Positions 41,834-49,472 of a stretch of 64,000 nucleotides of DNA are shown here, piece by piece (the first letter of the stretch is position 1; every line of letters starts with the position of its first letter). A program made the translations under genes and the position numbers. The notes beneath the pieces are model-generated. The model was not told where the DNA came from, searched no databases, and saw nothing but the letters and a program-made list of their open reading frames with translations. Origin of the DNA: Pseudomonas arcuscaelestis (GTDB taxonomy: Bacteria; Pseudomonadota; Gammaproteobacteria; Pseudomonadales; Pseudomonadaceae); NCBI RefSeq assembly GCF_016881005.1, contig NZ_JACOPV010000003.1, forward strand, positions 186,001-250,000, read 5' to 3'.

Positions 41834-43315
41834 CTAACGCATGACAAAGGGGTCGGGCATGGGCGCTGTCGAGAGGTTGATCCACACCGTTTTCAATTCG
41901 GTGTAGGCCAGTACCGAGTCGATGCCGCTCTCGCGTCCGTAGCCGCTGTTCTTGAATCCGCCAATGGGAGCCATGGCTGACACCGCGCGGTAGGTGTTGA
42001 CCCAGATGATCCCTGAGCGTACATCCCGGGCCAGACGATGGGCGCGGCCCAGGTCACGGGTCCAGATGCCGGCTGCCAGGCCAAATTGCGAGTCGTTGGC
42101 CATGGCCAGCGCCTCGGCCTCGGTCTTGAAGCGAATGACTGACGCCACCGGGCCAAAGACTTCTTCCTGCATGATGGTCATCGAGTTGTTGTCACACTCG
42201 AACAGGGTTGGCTCGTAGAACCAGCCTTCGCTGTCAATCTCGGCCCGCTTGCCACCCAGGCGCAGCTTGGCGCCTTCGGCTTGAGCGGCGGCAACCAGGC
42301 CTTCGACCACCGCCAACTGCTGGGCCGTCGCCATCGGGCCCATTTCGCTGGCGTCATCCTGCGGGTTGCCGATCTTGATGCGCTTGGCACGTTCAACCAG
42401 GCGCTCGACGAATGTGTCGTAGATTTCGTCTTGCACCAGTAAGCGTGAACCGGCAACGCAGCTTTGGCCGGAGGCGGCGTAGATCCCGGCGACTGCGCCG
42501 TTGACGGCGCTGTCCAGGTCGGCATCGGCGAAGATGATGTTCGGCGATTTGCCGCCCAGCTCCAGCGAAAGCTTGGCGAAGTTCTCGGCACTGCTGCGCA
42601 CTACATGGCGTGCGGTGGCGGCGCCGCCAGTGAAGGCGATCTTGCGCACCAGCGGATGGCGGGTGAGGGCTGCGCCAGTGCTTGGGCCGTAACCGGTAAC
42701 GACGTTGACCACGCCCGCCGGAAACCCGGCTTCAAGGGCCAGGCGGGCAAGCTCCAGAATGGTTGCCGAGGCGTGTTCCGAAGGCTTGAGAACAATCGTG
42801 TTGCCCGCCGCCAGCGCGGGCGCGAGCTTGATTGCGGTAAGGTACAGCGGACTGTTCCAGGGAATGATCCCGGCGACCACGCCAATCGGCTCATGCACCG
42901 TGTAGGCAAACAGGTCGGGCTTGTCCAGCGGCAGGGTGCCGCCTTCGAGCTTGTCAGCCAGGCCTGCGGTGTAGTGGAAGAATTCTGGCAGGTAGCCCAC
43001 CTGACCGCGGGTTTCACGGATCAGCTTGCCGTTGTCGCGGCTTTCGAGCTGCGCCAGGCGCTCCTTGTTGTCGCTGATAAGGTCGCCCAGACGGCGCAGC
43101 AGCTTGCCTCGGGCGGTGGCTGTCAGGCTGCGCCAGGCCGGATTGTCGAAGGCGCGCTGTGCAGCCTGGACGGCAAGTTCGACATCAGCTTCATCGGCAT
43201 CGGGCAGTTGTGCCCAGGCGCGCGCCGTGGAAGGGTCGAGGCTGTCGAAGGTCTTGCCGCTGACGGCACCGAGCCATTGGCCGTCGATGCACATCTGAAA
43301 GCTTGCGAGTGTCAT
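41834..43315 (-). CDS. Aldehyde dehydrogenase
   Basis: 493 residues of the NAD(P)-dependent ALDH family. Visible are IPWNSPLYLTAIKLAPALAA, the FTGGAATARHV nucleotide loop, the Glu in LELGGKSPNII, and the catalytic Cys in GQSCVAGSRL. It overlaps the hydrolase gene stop by four bases. It is closest in pattern to betaine/4-hydroxymuconic-semialdehyde type enzymes, but the substrate is not determined. It is clearly different from the KGSADH at 24975-26555. Confidence 0.92.
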   Translation of the reverse strand: MTLASFQMCIDGQWLGAVSGKTFDSLDPSTARAWAQLPDADEADVELAVQAAQRAFDNPAWRSLTATARGKLLRRLGDLISDNKERLAQLESRDNGKLIRETRGQVGYLPEFFHYTAGLADKLEGGTLPLDKPDLFAYTVHEPIGVVAGIIPWNSPLYLTAIKLAPALAAGNTIVLKPSEHASATILELARLALEAGFPAGVVNVVTGYGPSTGAALTRHPLVRKIAFTGGAATARHVVRSSAENFAKLSLELGGKSPNIIFADADLDSAVNGAVAGIYAASGQSCVAGSRLLVQDEIYDTFVERLVERAKRIKIGNPQDDASEMGPMATAQQLAVVEGLVAAAQAEGAKLRLGGKRAEIDSEGWFYEPTLFECDNNSMTIMQEEVFGPVASVIRFKTEAEALAMANDSQFGLAAGIWTRDLGRAHRLARDVRSGIIWVNTYRAVSAMAPIGGFKNSGYGRESGIDSVLAYTELKTVWINLSTAPMPDPFVMR

Positions 43316-44145
43316 GCAACGATCCCCTTGGCTGAGTCGGAGAGGGTTTGGGCGTGCCCGAGGAAGTCGCGCAGCATCTGGTTGACCAGGCGCGGCGACT
43401 CTACTGGCATCATATGCCGTTGTTCAGCGAGCACCACGCTCTGTGCCCCGGGGATACGCCGGGCCAACTGATGCGTCATGTCCGGTGTCGAACCCAAGTC
43501 CCATTCACCGGTGGCGATCAGACAGGGGGCCTGGATACTGCCCAGGTCTTCGGTGCGGTACATATCCTGGGTGGCGAACAATTCGTAGGTGGTCAGGTAG
43601 CCCTGCGGGTCGTTGCTCGCCAGCGTCTGGCGCAGGGCGGCAATCTGTGCAGGGTTGGCTGCCTGGTATTCGCGGCTGAACCAGCGTGCCAATGCGGCTT
43701 CGGCGTTGGCATCCGGCCCATGTTCGGCGGCCTGGGCTGTGCGTGCGATAACCCCGGCGCGTTGTTCCACGCTACGGTCGAACACGCTATTGAGTACCAC
43801 CAGCGCAGACAGTCGCTGCGGATAGTGCAAGGCGAAGGCACGCGCCACCAGTCCGCCCATGGAAAAACCGATGATGGTCGCCTGGGGCAATTGCAGGTGG
43901 TCGAGCAGCTCGGCCAGTTGCTCGGCATAGCCGGGCAGGCCGCAACCGGGTTGTGGGCGCGGGCTCTGGCCATGGCCGAGCATGTCGTAGGCAATCACCC
44001 GGTAGTCGCTGGCCAGGCCAACGATCTGCCCGCCCCACATTTCTTTGTTCAGGCCCACCCCATGGATCAGTACCACGGGGTGGCCTTGGCCGGTCGCCAG
44101 ATAACTGGTGCCGGCCGGGGTGCGTTCAGCAGCGGGCTGAATCAT
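43312..44145 (-). CDS. Alpha/beta hydrolase (enol-lactonase-like)
   Basis: 277 residues. The nucleophile elbow is GFSMGG near residue 95, the oxyanion segment is LIHGVGLNKEMWG near 27-39, and the C-terminal His is in EQRHMMPVESP. The DMLGHGQSP motif is common to 3-oxoadipate enol-lactonases and ring-cleavage C-C hydrolases. It lies 25 bp after the DUF1185 gene and overlaps the ALDH gene by four bases. Confidence 0.9.
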   Translation of the reverse strand: MIQPAAERTPAGTSYLATGQGHPVVLIHGVGLNKEMWGGQIVGLASDYRVIAYDMLGHGQSPRPQPGCGLPGYAEQLAELLDHLQLPQATIIGFSMGGLVARAFALHYPQRLSALVVLNSVFDRSVEQRAGVIARTAQAAEHGPDANAEAALARWFSREYQAANPAQIAALRQTLASNDPQGYLTTYELFATQDMYRTEDLGSIQAPCLIATGEWDLGSTPDMTHQLARRIPGAQSVVLAEQRHMMPVESPRLVNQMLRDFLGHAQTLSDSAKGIVA

Positions 44146-44170
44146 CGGTCGCTCCTAGGCATATTTATTG

Positions 44171-44761
44171 TTATTGGGCCTTTTCGGCTGCCAGTTCTTC
44201 CAGGTCGATGTAGCGGTTGCCAATGCGTGGATGCAGGCGGCCACCATCGGCGCAACCCAGAACCACGACGATTTCGTCGGCGCGTGGTGCGTCTTCGATC
44301 TTCATCTCCAGGGTGATGTAGTGCGAGCGCAGGCCTTCGTCATCCTTGTGCATCATCGGGATCTGGATCGAGGTGCCAGGGCCTCCGCGCTTGTTGGTGA
44401 AACTGAGGTAGCTCTTGGCGTTGACTGCTTCGCGGTAGTGGTTGCCGAAGCGCAGGGTATGGATGACAGCGGATGCGTGTTCGATTTCGCCGTCGGCGCC
44501 GACTACGGCGGCTTTGCCATAGGCTTCGATTTTGTTTGCACCGCCAATCGCGGCGCACAGGCGCTCGACCATTTGTGCCCCGAGTTCCGAGCAGTTAGCG
44601 CGGATTTCTGGTTTCAGGTCTTCGACAAAGCCGCGGCCCAACCATGGGTTTTTCATGACAACTGCCAGGCCCACCATGGTCACCGGGGTGTCGGTAGCCT
44701 TGCCACCTTCTATCAAGGTTTCTTCGACGTAGGTGACGATTTTGCGGATTTCAAAACTCAT
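44171..44761 (-). CDS. DUF1185 'amino acid synthesis' family protein
   Basis: 196 residues from ATG 44761 with AGGAG upstream; the longer frame crosses the operator. The sequence begins MSFEIRKIVTYVEETLIEGG and contains VVMKNPWLGRGFVEDL and GNHYREAVNAKSYLSFTNKR, the pattern of PF06684-type proteins. No activity is established for the family. It is the first gene of the seven-gene operon and has a perfect TGGTATACCA palindrome 43-52 bp upstream. Confidence 0.87.
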   Translation of the reverse strand: MSFEIRKIVTYVEETLIEGGKATDTPVTMVGLAVVMKNPWLGRGFVEDLKPEIRANCSELGAQMVERLCAAIGGANKIEAYGKAAVVGADGEIEHASAVIHTLRFGNHYREAVNAKSYLSFTNKRGGPGTSIQIPMMHKDDEGLRSHYITLEMKIEDAPRADEIVVVLGCADGGRLHPRIGNRYIDLEELAAEKAQ

Positions 44762-44802
44762 GGATGGCTCCTGTGGAAGGGGATACTTTGTCTTGTTGTC
44801 TG

Positions 44803-44819
44803 ATGGTATACCATAATAC
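44803..44819. promoter_or_regulatory. GntR-type operator before the DUF1185 operon
   Basis: ATGGTATACCATAATAC includes the perfect palindrome TGGTATACCA (44804-44813). All 17 bases are identical to the site between the RibBA-like and DUF1330 genes about 21 kb away. Confidence 0.78.
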
Positions 44820-44883
44820 TTTACGTGCAAGCGCTTCCTGCAAATTTCTCTGCGAGGGCGACGGACGTGTTGGGTTCTGATCT

Positions 44884-44918
44884 GGCGGCAGGCGGCAGGC
44901 GGCAGGCGGCAGGCGGCT
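44884..44918. repeat. 7-bp tandem repeat (GGCGGCA)
   Basis: Four perfect GGCGGCA units followed by a fifth, GGCGGCT, in the 248-bp gap between the DUF1185 promoter and the methyltransferase terminator. Copy number may vary between strains. Confidence 0.85.
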
Positions 44919-44965
44919 GGAGCGCGGGGATAGTTCGGGTTGGCGCTGGTGGCAGATTATGCGAT

Positions 44966-44997
44966 AAGCCCGCTCCCTATGATGGGAAGCGGGCCTT
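44966..44997 (-). terminator. Terminator after the methyltransferase gene
   Basis: GCCCGCT and CCC pair with GGG and AGCGGGC (one bulged A) around TATGAT, just past the methyltransferase stop. The T run on the minus strand is weak. Confidence 0.65.
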
Positions 44998-45009
44998 GTA
45001 TCGAGTCGC

Positions 45010-46056
45010 TTATTTACGTGCTTCGAGAATCAGGTTGAAGGGGGTTTCGGTCGCTCTTCTGAAACTGCTGAAACCAGCCTCTTGGAACACCGCACGTAAA
45101 CGCGCTTCGCCTGCTTGCGCGCCCAGGCCCAGGCCTACTTCCTGGGACAGCGAGTTAGGCGTACAGATGAAAGTTGATACGGCGTAGAAGAGACGACCAA
45201 CGGGAGTGCCATTGTCGTCCAGGCTGTCATTGGCAAAGGGTTCGACGAGCATTACCGAGCCACCCGGTTTGAGTGCTGCAAAGGCACGGCGAGCGGCACC
45301 CACCGGATCTCCCATGTCATGCAGGCAGTCGAAGTAACAGATCAGGTCGAACTCATTGTCGGGAAAGTCCTTGGCACTGGCCTCGAAGAATTGCACGCGG
45401 TCCCCCAGGCCTTCCTCCAGCGCATGTTGATTCGCCACATCAATGGAGGGCGCGTGGAAGTCAAACCCGAGGAATTTCGAGCTTGGGAAGGCCTTGGCCA
45501 TGATTATTGATGAGGCGCCCCGACCGCAGCCGATATCCGCTACCTTGGCTCCCGCCTGCAGTTTTTCAACCACACCGCTAAGGGCCGGTAACCATTCGGC
45601 CACCAGATGAGCGCGGTAGCCTGGGCGGAAAAGGCGTTCGGTGCCGCTGAACATACAGGGGTGGTGATCGCCCCACGACAGCCCACCATCACCGCGCATC
45701 GCCGTGACTAACTTGTCTTTGTCGTGGAAAAGCGATGCTATGACTGACGCTCCTCCGGCTGCGTATACCGGCGAGTCTTCAATGGCCAACGCCATTGCTT
45801 GCTCCTGCGGTAAGCGAAAGCGTCCGTCCTGGTGCTCCATATAGCCCGCTGCTGCTTGGGCACTGAGCCACTCGCGTACCAGGCGGGGATTGCAGTTGGT
45901 CTTTCGTGCTAGCTCATCGGGTGTAATGAACTGACTGTCGGCCATGGCCCGGTACAGGCCCACTTCGTCACCAAGGATCAGGTTGGCCATTAGTGCGGCA
46001 GCACCCATATCGCTGATGAGTTTGCCCATGAACTGATTGAGTTTTGCTTCGTCCAT
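45010..46056 (-). CDS. Class I SAM-dependent methyltransferase with N-terminal winged helix
   Basis: 348 residues from ATG 46056 with AGGAG upstream. Residues about 1-85 are a helical/winged-helix domain (ITPDELARKTNCNPRLVREW). Residues about 170-300 hold the SAM-binding motif VADIGCGRGASSIIMAKAFP, then GFDFHAPSI and the post-motif FDLICYFDCLHDMGDP. The combination resembles Rv2258c-like proteins and O-methyltransferases of natural-product pathways. It stands alone, and the substrate is unknown. Confidence 0.88.
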   Translation of the reverse strand: MDEAKLNQFMGKLISDMGAAALMANLILGDEVGLYRAMADSQFITPDELARKTNCNPRLVREWLSAQAAAGYMEHQDGRFRLPQEQAMALAIEDSPVYAAGGASVIASLFHDKDKLVTAMRGDGGLSWGDHHPCMFSGTERLFRPGYRAHLVAEWLPALSGVVEKLQAGAKVADIGCGRGASSIIMAKAFPSSKFLGFDFHAPSIDVANQHALEEGLGDRVQFFEASAKDFPDNEFDLICYFDCLHDMGDPVGAARRAFAALKPGGSVMLVEPFANDSLDDNGTPVGRLFYAVSTFICTPNSLSQEVGLGLGAQAGEARLRAVFQEAGFSSFRRATETPFNLILEARK

Positions 46057-46150
46057 GACGTGTTCTCCTATAATGAAGTCCAACGCTAACGGGGTTGCCA
46101 CAACAGTCGGCAATCCCGGTCCTTTTGCTCGCGCAATCATTCAGTATAGT

Positions 46151-46744
46151 TCAGCGCGCCTGCCCCGAAGCCCGCTCACGCAGGGCTTTGCTGACCTGGG
46201 CCTGGATTTCATAGGCGGGCGCTTCCACAGCGTTGAAATCGCGCGAATAGCGTCTGGCAAACTCTGCCACGCCCCACTGTTGATACTGCTGCACATGGTG
46301 CAACTCGTGGGCCCAGAGGGCGACGTTGTCCTGGGCATCGGCTTCGTTGCGAAAGACAATGATGTCGATCAGGGTCACGGCGTTGACATCGGGGTTCTGC
46401 AACAGCGCGTTGGCGCTGTCCAGGGCTTGTTGGTCACCGACCTTGTAGCGCGCCGCGTCCAGTACCTGAAAGTCATAGTAAGACTCAAGCTGGGCACGGA
46501 TATGCAGGGGGATCGGCAGGATGTTGTTGCTGGCGGCGCTGTCGCGGGCCTGTTGCAGGGCTGCTGCCAGGGTGCTGCTGGCGATACGACCGAGGTCGTC
46601 GAGCATGATTCCGGCCTGGCCAGGGTCGAAGGGCGAACAGATACAGCTGCCCAGGCAAACTTCATACTGACCCGTGGGGCAAGCGCCAAACGCATGAAAC
46701 GGTGCGAGCAGGGCAACGCCAAGCAGCAGGTCAACGGCTTTCAT
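46151..46744 (-). CDS. Secreted HExxH protein, DUF4157-like
   Basis: 197 residues from ATG 46744. A signal peptide (MKAVDLLLGVALLAPFHAFG) is followed by a Cys-rich segment with four Cys (ACPTGQYEVCLGSCICSP) and a helix with WAHELHHVQQYQQWG, an HExxH zinc site as in DUF4157 / eCIS-core putative metallopeptidases. No eCIS genes are near. The start overlaps the TetR gene end by 14 bp, so the two are probably one operon. Periplasmic or surface metalloprotease is a reasonable but unproven call. Confidence 0.75.
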   Translation of the reverse strand: MKAVDLLLGVALLAPFHAFGACPTGQYEVCLGSCICSPFDPGQAGIMLDDLGRIASSTLAAALQQARDSAASNNILPIPLHIRAQLESYYDFQVLDAARYKVGDQQALDSANALLQNPDVNAVTLIDIIVFRNEADAQDNVALWAHELHHVQQYQQWGVAEFARRYSRDFNAVEAPAYEIQAQVSKALRERASGQAR

Positions 46745-47285
46745 GCAGGGCCCCGGCGAGAAACTCACGGGAGGCGTGGAGCACTTCTTGTTGGCTGGAT
46801 TCATTGGCCAGCATGCGTGCGATCACCAGCGCCCCTACGCACTGGCTAAGCAGGGCCCAGGCCAGGTCCGGGTCTTGCAGGGTGTCGGCCCAGGCTTGTT
46901 GCAAGGTGCGCAACCAATGCTCGGCTTCCTCGCGCACGGGCAGCGGTGCCTGGGCGATTTCAGCGCCAAGGGCAGGGATGGCGCAGCCACCTTCGGCATT
47001 GTGCACATGGGCCAGGCTCAGGTAGTGGTCCAGGCAACGTTCTAGCCGCTGACGGTTCATCGGTTGCTGGGCCATGGGGCTTAGCGACAATTCACGGCGC
47101 ACCACTTCGGTAAACAGATCGTCCTTGGACGGGAAATGATTGTAGAAGGCCCCGCCAGTCAAGCCAATAGCCTTCATCAGGCCCGCCACACCGGTAGCGT
47201 TGAAGCCCCCGCGCTTGGCCAAGGCCCCGCTGCTTTCCAGCAGTTTCTGCCGGGTTTGCTCTTTATGGTGGGTGGAGTAGCGCAC
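46731..47285 (-). CDS. TetR-family repressor
   Basis: 184 residues with an N-terminal TetR helix-turn-helix (TRQKLLESSGALAKRGGFNA, then GLTGGAFYNHFPSKDDLF). It is divergent from the SDR/isomerase operon across 91 bp that contain repeated CGTTTAC elements, so it likely controls both directions. Confidence 0.92.
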   Translation of the reverse strand: MRYSTHHKEQTRQKLLESSGALAKRGGFNATGVAGLMKAIGLTGGAFYNHFPSKDDLFTEVVRRELSLSPMAQQPMNRQRLERCLDHYLSLAHVHNAEGGCAIPALGAEIAQAPLPVREEAEHWLRTLQQAWADTLQDPDLAWALLSQCVGALVIARMLANESSQQEVLHASREFLAGALHESR

Positions 47286-47336
47286 GCCGATCTTCTCCGA
47301 ATCAGTGGCTTGACGAAGGTTGAATCATAGCATAGC

Positions 47337-47363
47337 GTTCGTTTACTAAATGATCGTTTACCA
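47337..47363. promoter_or_regulatory. Operator-like repeats between TetR and SDR genes
   Basis: CGTTCGTTTACTAAATGATCGTTTACC carries two CGTTTAC copies 14 bp apart, the second 14 bp or so before the SDR start. TetR repressors of this class often bind TAAACG-type repeats. Confidence 0.55.
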
Positions 47364-47376
47364 ATGGAGGCGATGA

Positions 47377-48108
47377 ATGAGTCAGGGCAAGAAAGTGGTG
47401 TTGGTGGTGGGTGCCGGTGATGCAACCGGTGGTGCAATTGCCAAGCGCTTTGCCCGGGAAGGCTACATCGCCTGTGTCGCCCGGCGCAGCGCAGACAAAT
47501 TGCAGCCACTGGTTGATAAGATTCAGGCAGAGGGCGGACAGGCCTATGGCTTTGCTTTCGATGCGCGCAAGGAAGAGGAGGTGGCAGCACTGGTCGAGCA
47601 GATTGAAAGCACCTTGGGGCCGATCGAGGCCTTTGTCTTCAATATTGGCGCCAATGTGCCCTGCAGCATTCTCGACGAGACGGCGCGAAAGTACTTCAAA
47701 ATCTGGGAAATGGCTTGCTTCGCGGGCTTTCTCACCGGCCAGGCGGTGGCGCGGCGAATGGTTGCCCGTGAGCGCGGAACTATCCTGTTTACTGGTGCAA
47801 CTGCCGGCTTGCGGGGTGCGGCTGGGTTTGCAGCATTCGCCGGCGCCAAGCATGGCATTCGTGCGCTGGCCCAGAGCATGGCGCGGGAGCTTGGCCCACG
47901 TAACATTCATGTCGCGCATGTGGTGGTGGACGGCGCCATCGACACGGCGTTTATCCGCGACAGTTTTCCAGAGCGCTATGCGCTGAAGGACCAGGACGGC
48001 ATCCTCGATCCTGCGCATATTGCTGACAGCTATTGGTTCTTGCACGCCCAGCCGCGCGACGCCTGGACATTCGAGCTAGATCTGCGGCCCTGGATGGAAC
48101 GCTGGTAA
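47377..48108 (+). CDS. Short-chain dehydrogenase/reductase (SDR) with Phe at the catalytic Tyr
   Basis: 243 residues with the cofactor loop VVGAGDATGGAIAKRFA (glycine-rich, near 10-26) and the NIGANV motif. Where classical SDRs have Tyr-x-x-x-Lys, this reads Phe154-Ala-Gly-Ala-Lys158. The conserved segments ALAQSMARELGPRNIHVAHV and VDGAIDT suggest a coherent subfamily with this change, not decay. It is the first gene of an operon with the DsbA-like isomerase and is divergent from TetR. A strong ribosome site (GGAGG) precedes it. Confidence 0.9.
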   Translation: MSQGKKVVLVVGAGDATGGAIAKRFAREGYIACVARRSADKLQPLVDKIQAEGGQAYGFAFDARKEEEVAALVEQIESTLGPIEAFVFNIGANVPCSILDETARKYFKIWEMACFAGFLTGQAVARRMVARERGTILFTGATAGLRGAAGFAAFAGAKHGIRALAQSMARELGPRNIHVAHVVVDGAIDTAFIRDSFPERYALKDQDGILDPAHIADSYWFLHAQPRDAWTFELDLRPWMERW

Positions 48109-48138
48109 CACTAACCACAACAATAAGGACACAGCGCA

Positions 48139-48729
48139 ATGAGCAAAAGCGTAGAGTTTTTCTTTGATCTGGGTAGCCCGGCCAGCTACCTGGCCTGGAC
48201 CCAACTGCCGGCGCTGTGCGCCAGCCACGATGCACAACTGGTGTATCGGCCGATGTTGCTGGGTGGGGTGTTTCAGGCAACTGGCAATGCGTCGCCGGCG
48301 ATGGTACCGGCTAAGGCACGCTATGTGTTTGCCGACTTTCAACGGTTTGCCAAGCGCTATGGTGTGACCTTGGACTTTCCCCCGGGCTTTCCCATCAATA
48401 CGCTGGGCCTGATGCGCGGGACCGTTGCCGTGCAACGCTATCAACCTGAACGCTTTGAGGCTTATCTGACAGCCCTGTTCCAGGCAATGTGGGTACGACA
48501 ACGCAATGTCGCCGACCCGCATGTGCTGGCAGCGGTACTGCAAGAGGCAGGCTTGGATCCCGAGCAGTTCCAGGCTTGGTCAACTGAGCCCGAGGTCAAG
48601 GCAGCGCTCAAACAAGCCACCGATGCCGCTGTTGCCCGCGGTGTATTCGGCGCACCGACCTGCTTTGTGGGAGAACAGATGTTCTTTGGCCAGGACCGTC
48701 TGGAGTTTGTCGCCCAGGCACTGGGCTGA
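48139..48729 (+). CDS. 2-hydroxychromene-2-carboxylate isomerase family protein
   Basis: 196 residues of the DsbA/GST-kappa fold. VEFFFDLGSPASYLAW at the start has the Ser that binds glutathione, and the C-terminal GAPTCFVGEQMFFGQDRLEF is the usual active-site end. NahD-type enzymes isomerise 2-hydroxychromene-2-carboxylate in naphthalene breakdown; many relatives are uncharacterised GST-like proteins. It follows the SDR gene by 30 bp with AAGGA before the ATG. Confidence 0.88.
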   Translation: MSKSVEFFFDLGSPASYLAWTQLPALCASHDAQLVYRPMLLGGVFQATGNASPAMVPAKARYVFADFQRFAKRYGVTLDFPPGFPINTLGLMRGTVAVQRYQPERFEAYLTALFQAMWVRQRNVADPHVLAAVLQEAGLDPEQFQAWSTEPEVKAALKQATDAAVARGVFGAPTCFVGEQMFFGQDRLEFVAQALG

Positions 48730-48835
48730 GGCGGTACAGCCAAGTGTAGTGGCGTTATTGTCGGAAACTGTATGGTCGACGTGGATCAGGACTCCGTTAG
48801 TGTCAGTGCAGCCAATAAAAAACTGGATGCCTGCC

Positions 48836-49456
48836 ATGCTCAGTTCACTCGACCTGATCACCGCCTTCGTGCTGTTTGCCTTCGTCTCATCGATCACCCC
48901 TGGGCCCAACAACACCATGTTATTGGCTTCGGGGGTAAACTTTGGTGTGCGGCGCTCGATTCCGCACGCCATTGGGATCAGCGTCGGTTTCATGGTCATG
49001 GTGTTGGCAGTGGGTTTCGGCCTTGGCGAGGTGTTCAAGGCGTATCCGCCGATCTACACCGTACTGCGCTACGTGGGCGCGACCTATCTGCTTTATCTGG
49101 CCTGGAAAATCGCCACTTCCGGCCCGCTGTCGGTAAGCAACCCGCAGAGTCGCAAGCCATTGGGCTTTTGGGGGGCGGCGGCCTTCCAGTGGGTCAACCC
49201 TAAAGCATGGGTCATGGCAGTGGGGGCGATCACGACTTACACGCCGGCCCAGGGCTACGTCACCAATGTGATCGTGATTGCTGCGTTGTTTGCTCTGCTC
49301 AACCTGCCGAGTGTGTGCGTCTGGGTCATGTTTGGCAGTGCCTTGCGTACGGTACTGCAGAACCCGCGCTGGCTGATGCTGTTCAATTTGCTGATGGCAG
49401 CGCTATTGGTGATATCGCTTTACCCGCTGCTGTTTGTAGAATCGAGGTTTTCCTGA
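48836..49456 (+). CDS. LysE/RhtB-family amino-acid exporter
   Basis: 206 residues from ATG 48836; an ATG at 48827 is a possible alternative. It has five or six hydrophobic segments, and the family motif SITPGPNNTMLLASGVNFG is near residue 18. The FQWVNPKAWVMAVGA segment is typical of RhtB exporters. The long frame back to 48506 is a shadow of the isomerase gene. Confidence 0.88.
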   Translation: MLSSLDLITAFVLFAFVSSITPGPNNTMLLASGVNFGVRRSIPHAIGISVGFMVMVLAVGFGLGEVFKAYPPIYTVLRYVGATYLLYLAWKIATSGPLSVSNPQSRKPLGFWGAAAFQWVNPKAWVMAVGAITTYTPAQGYVTNVIVIAALFALLNLPSVCVWVMFGSALRTVLQNPRWLMLFNLLMAALLVISLYPLLFVESRFS

Positions 49457-49472
49457 ATGAGTACGCTGGCAC

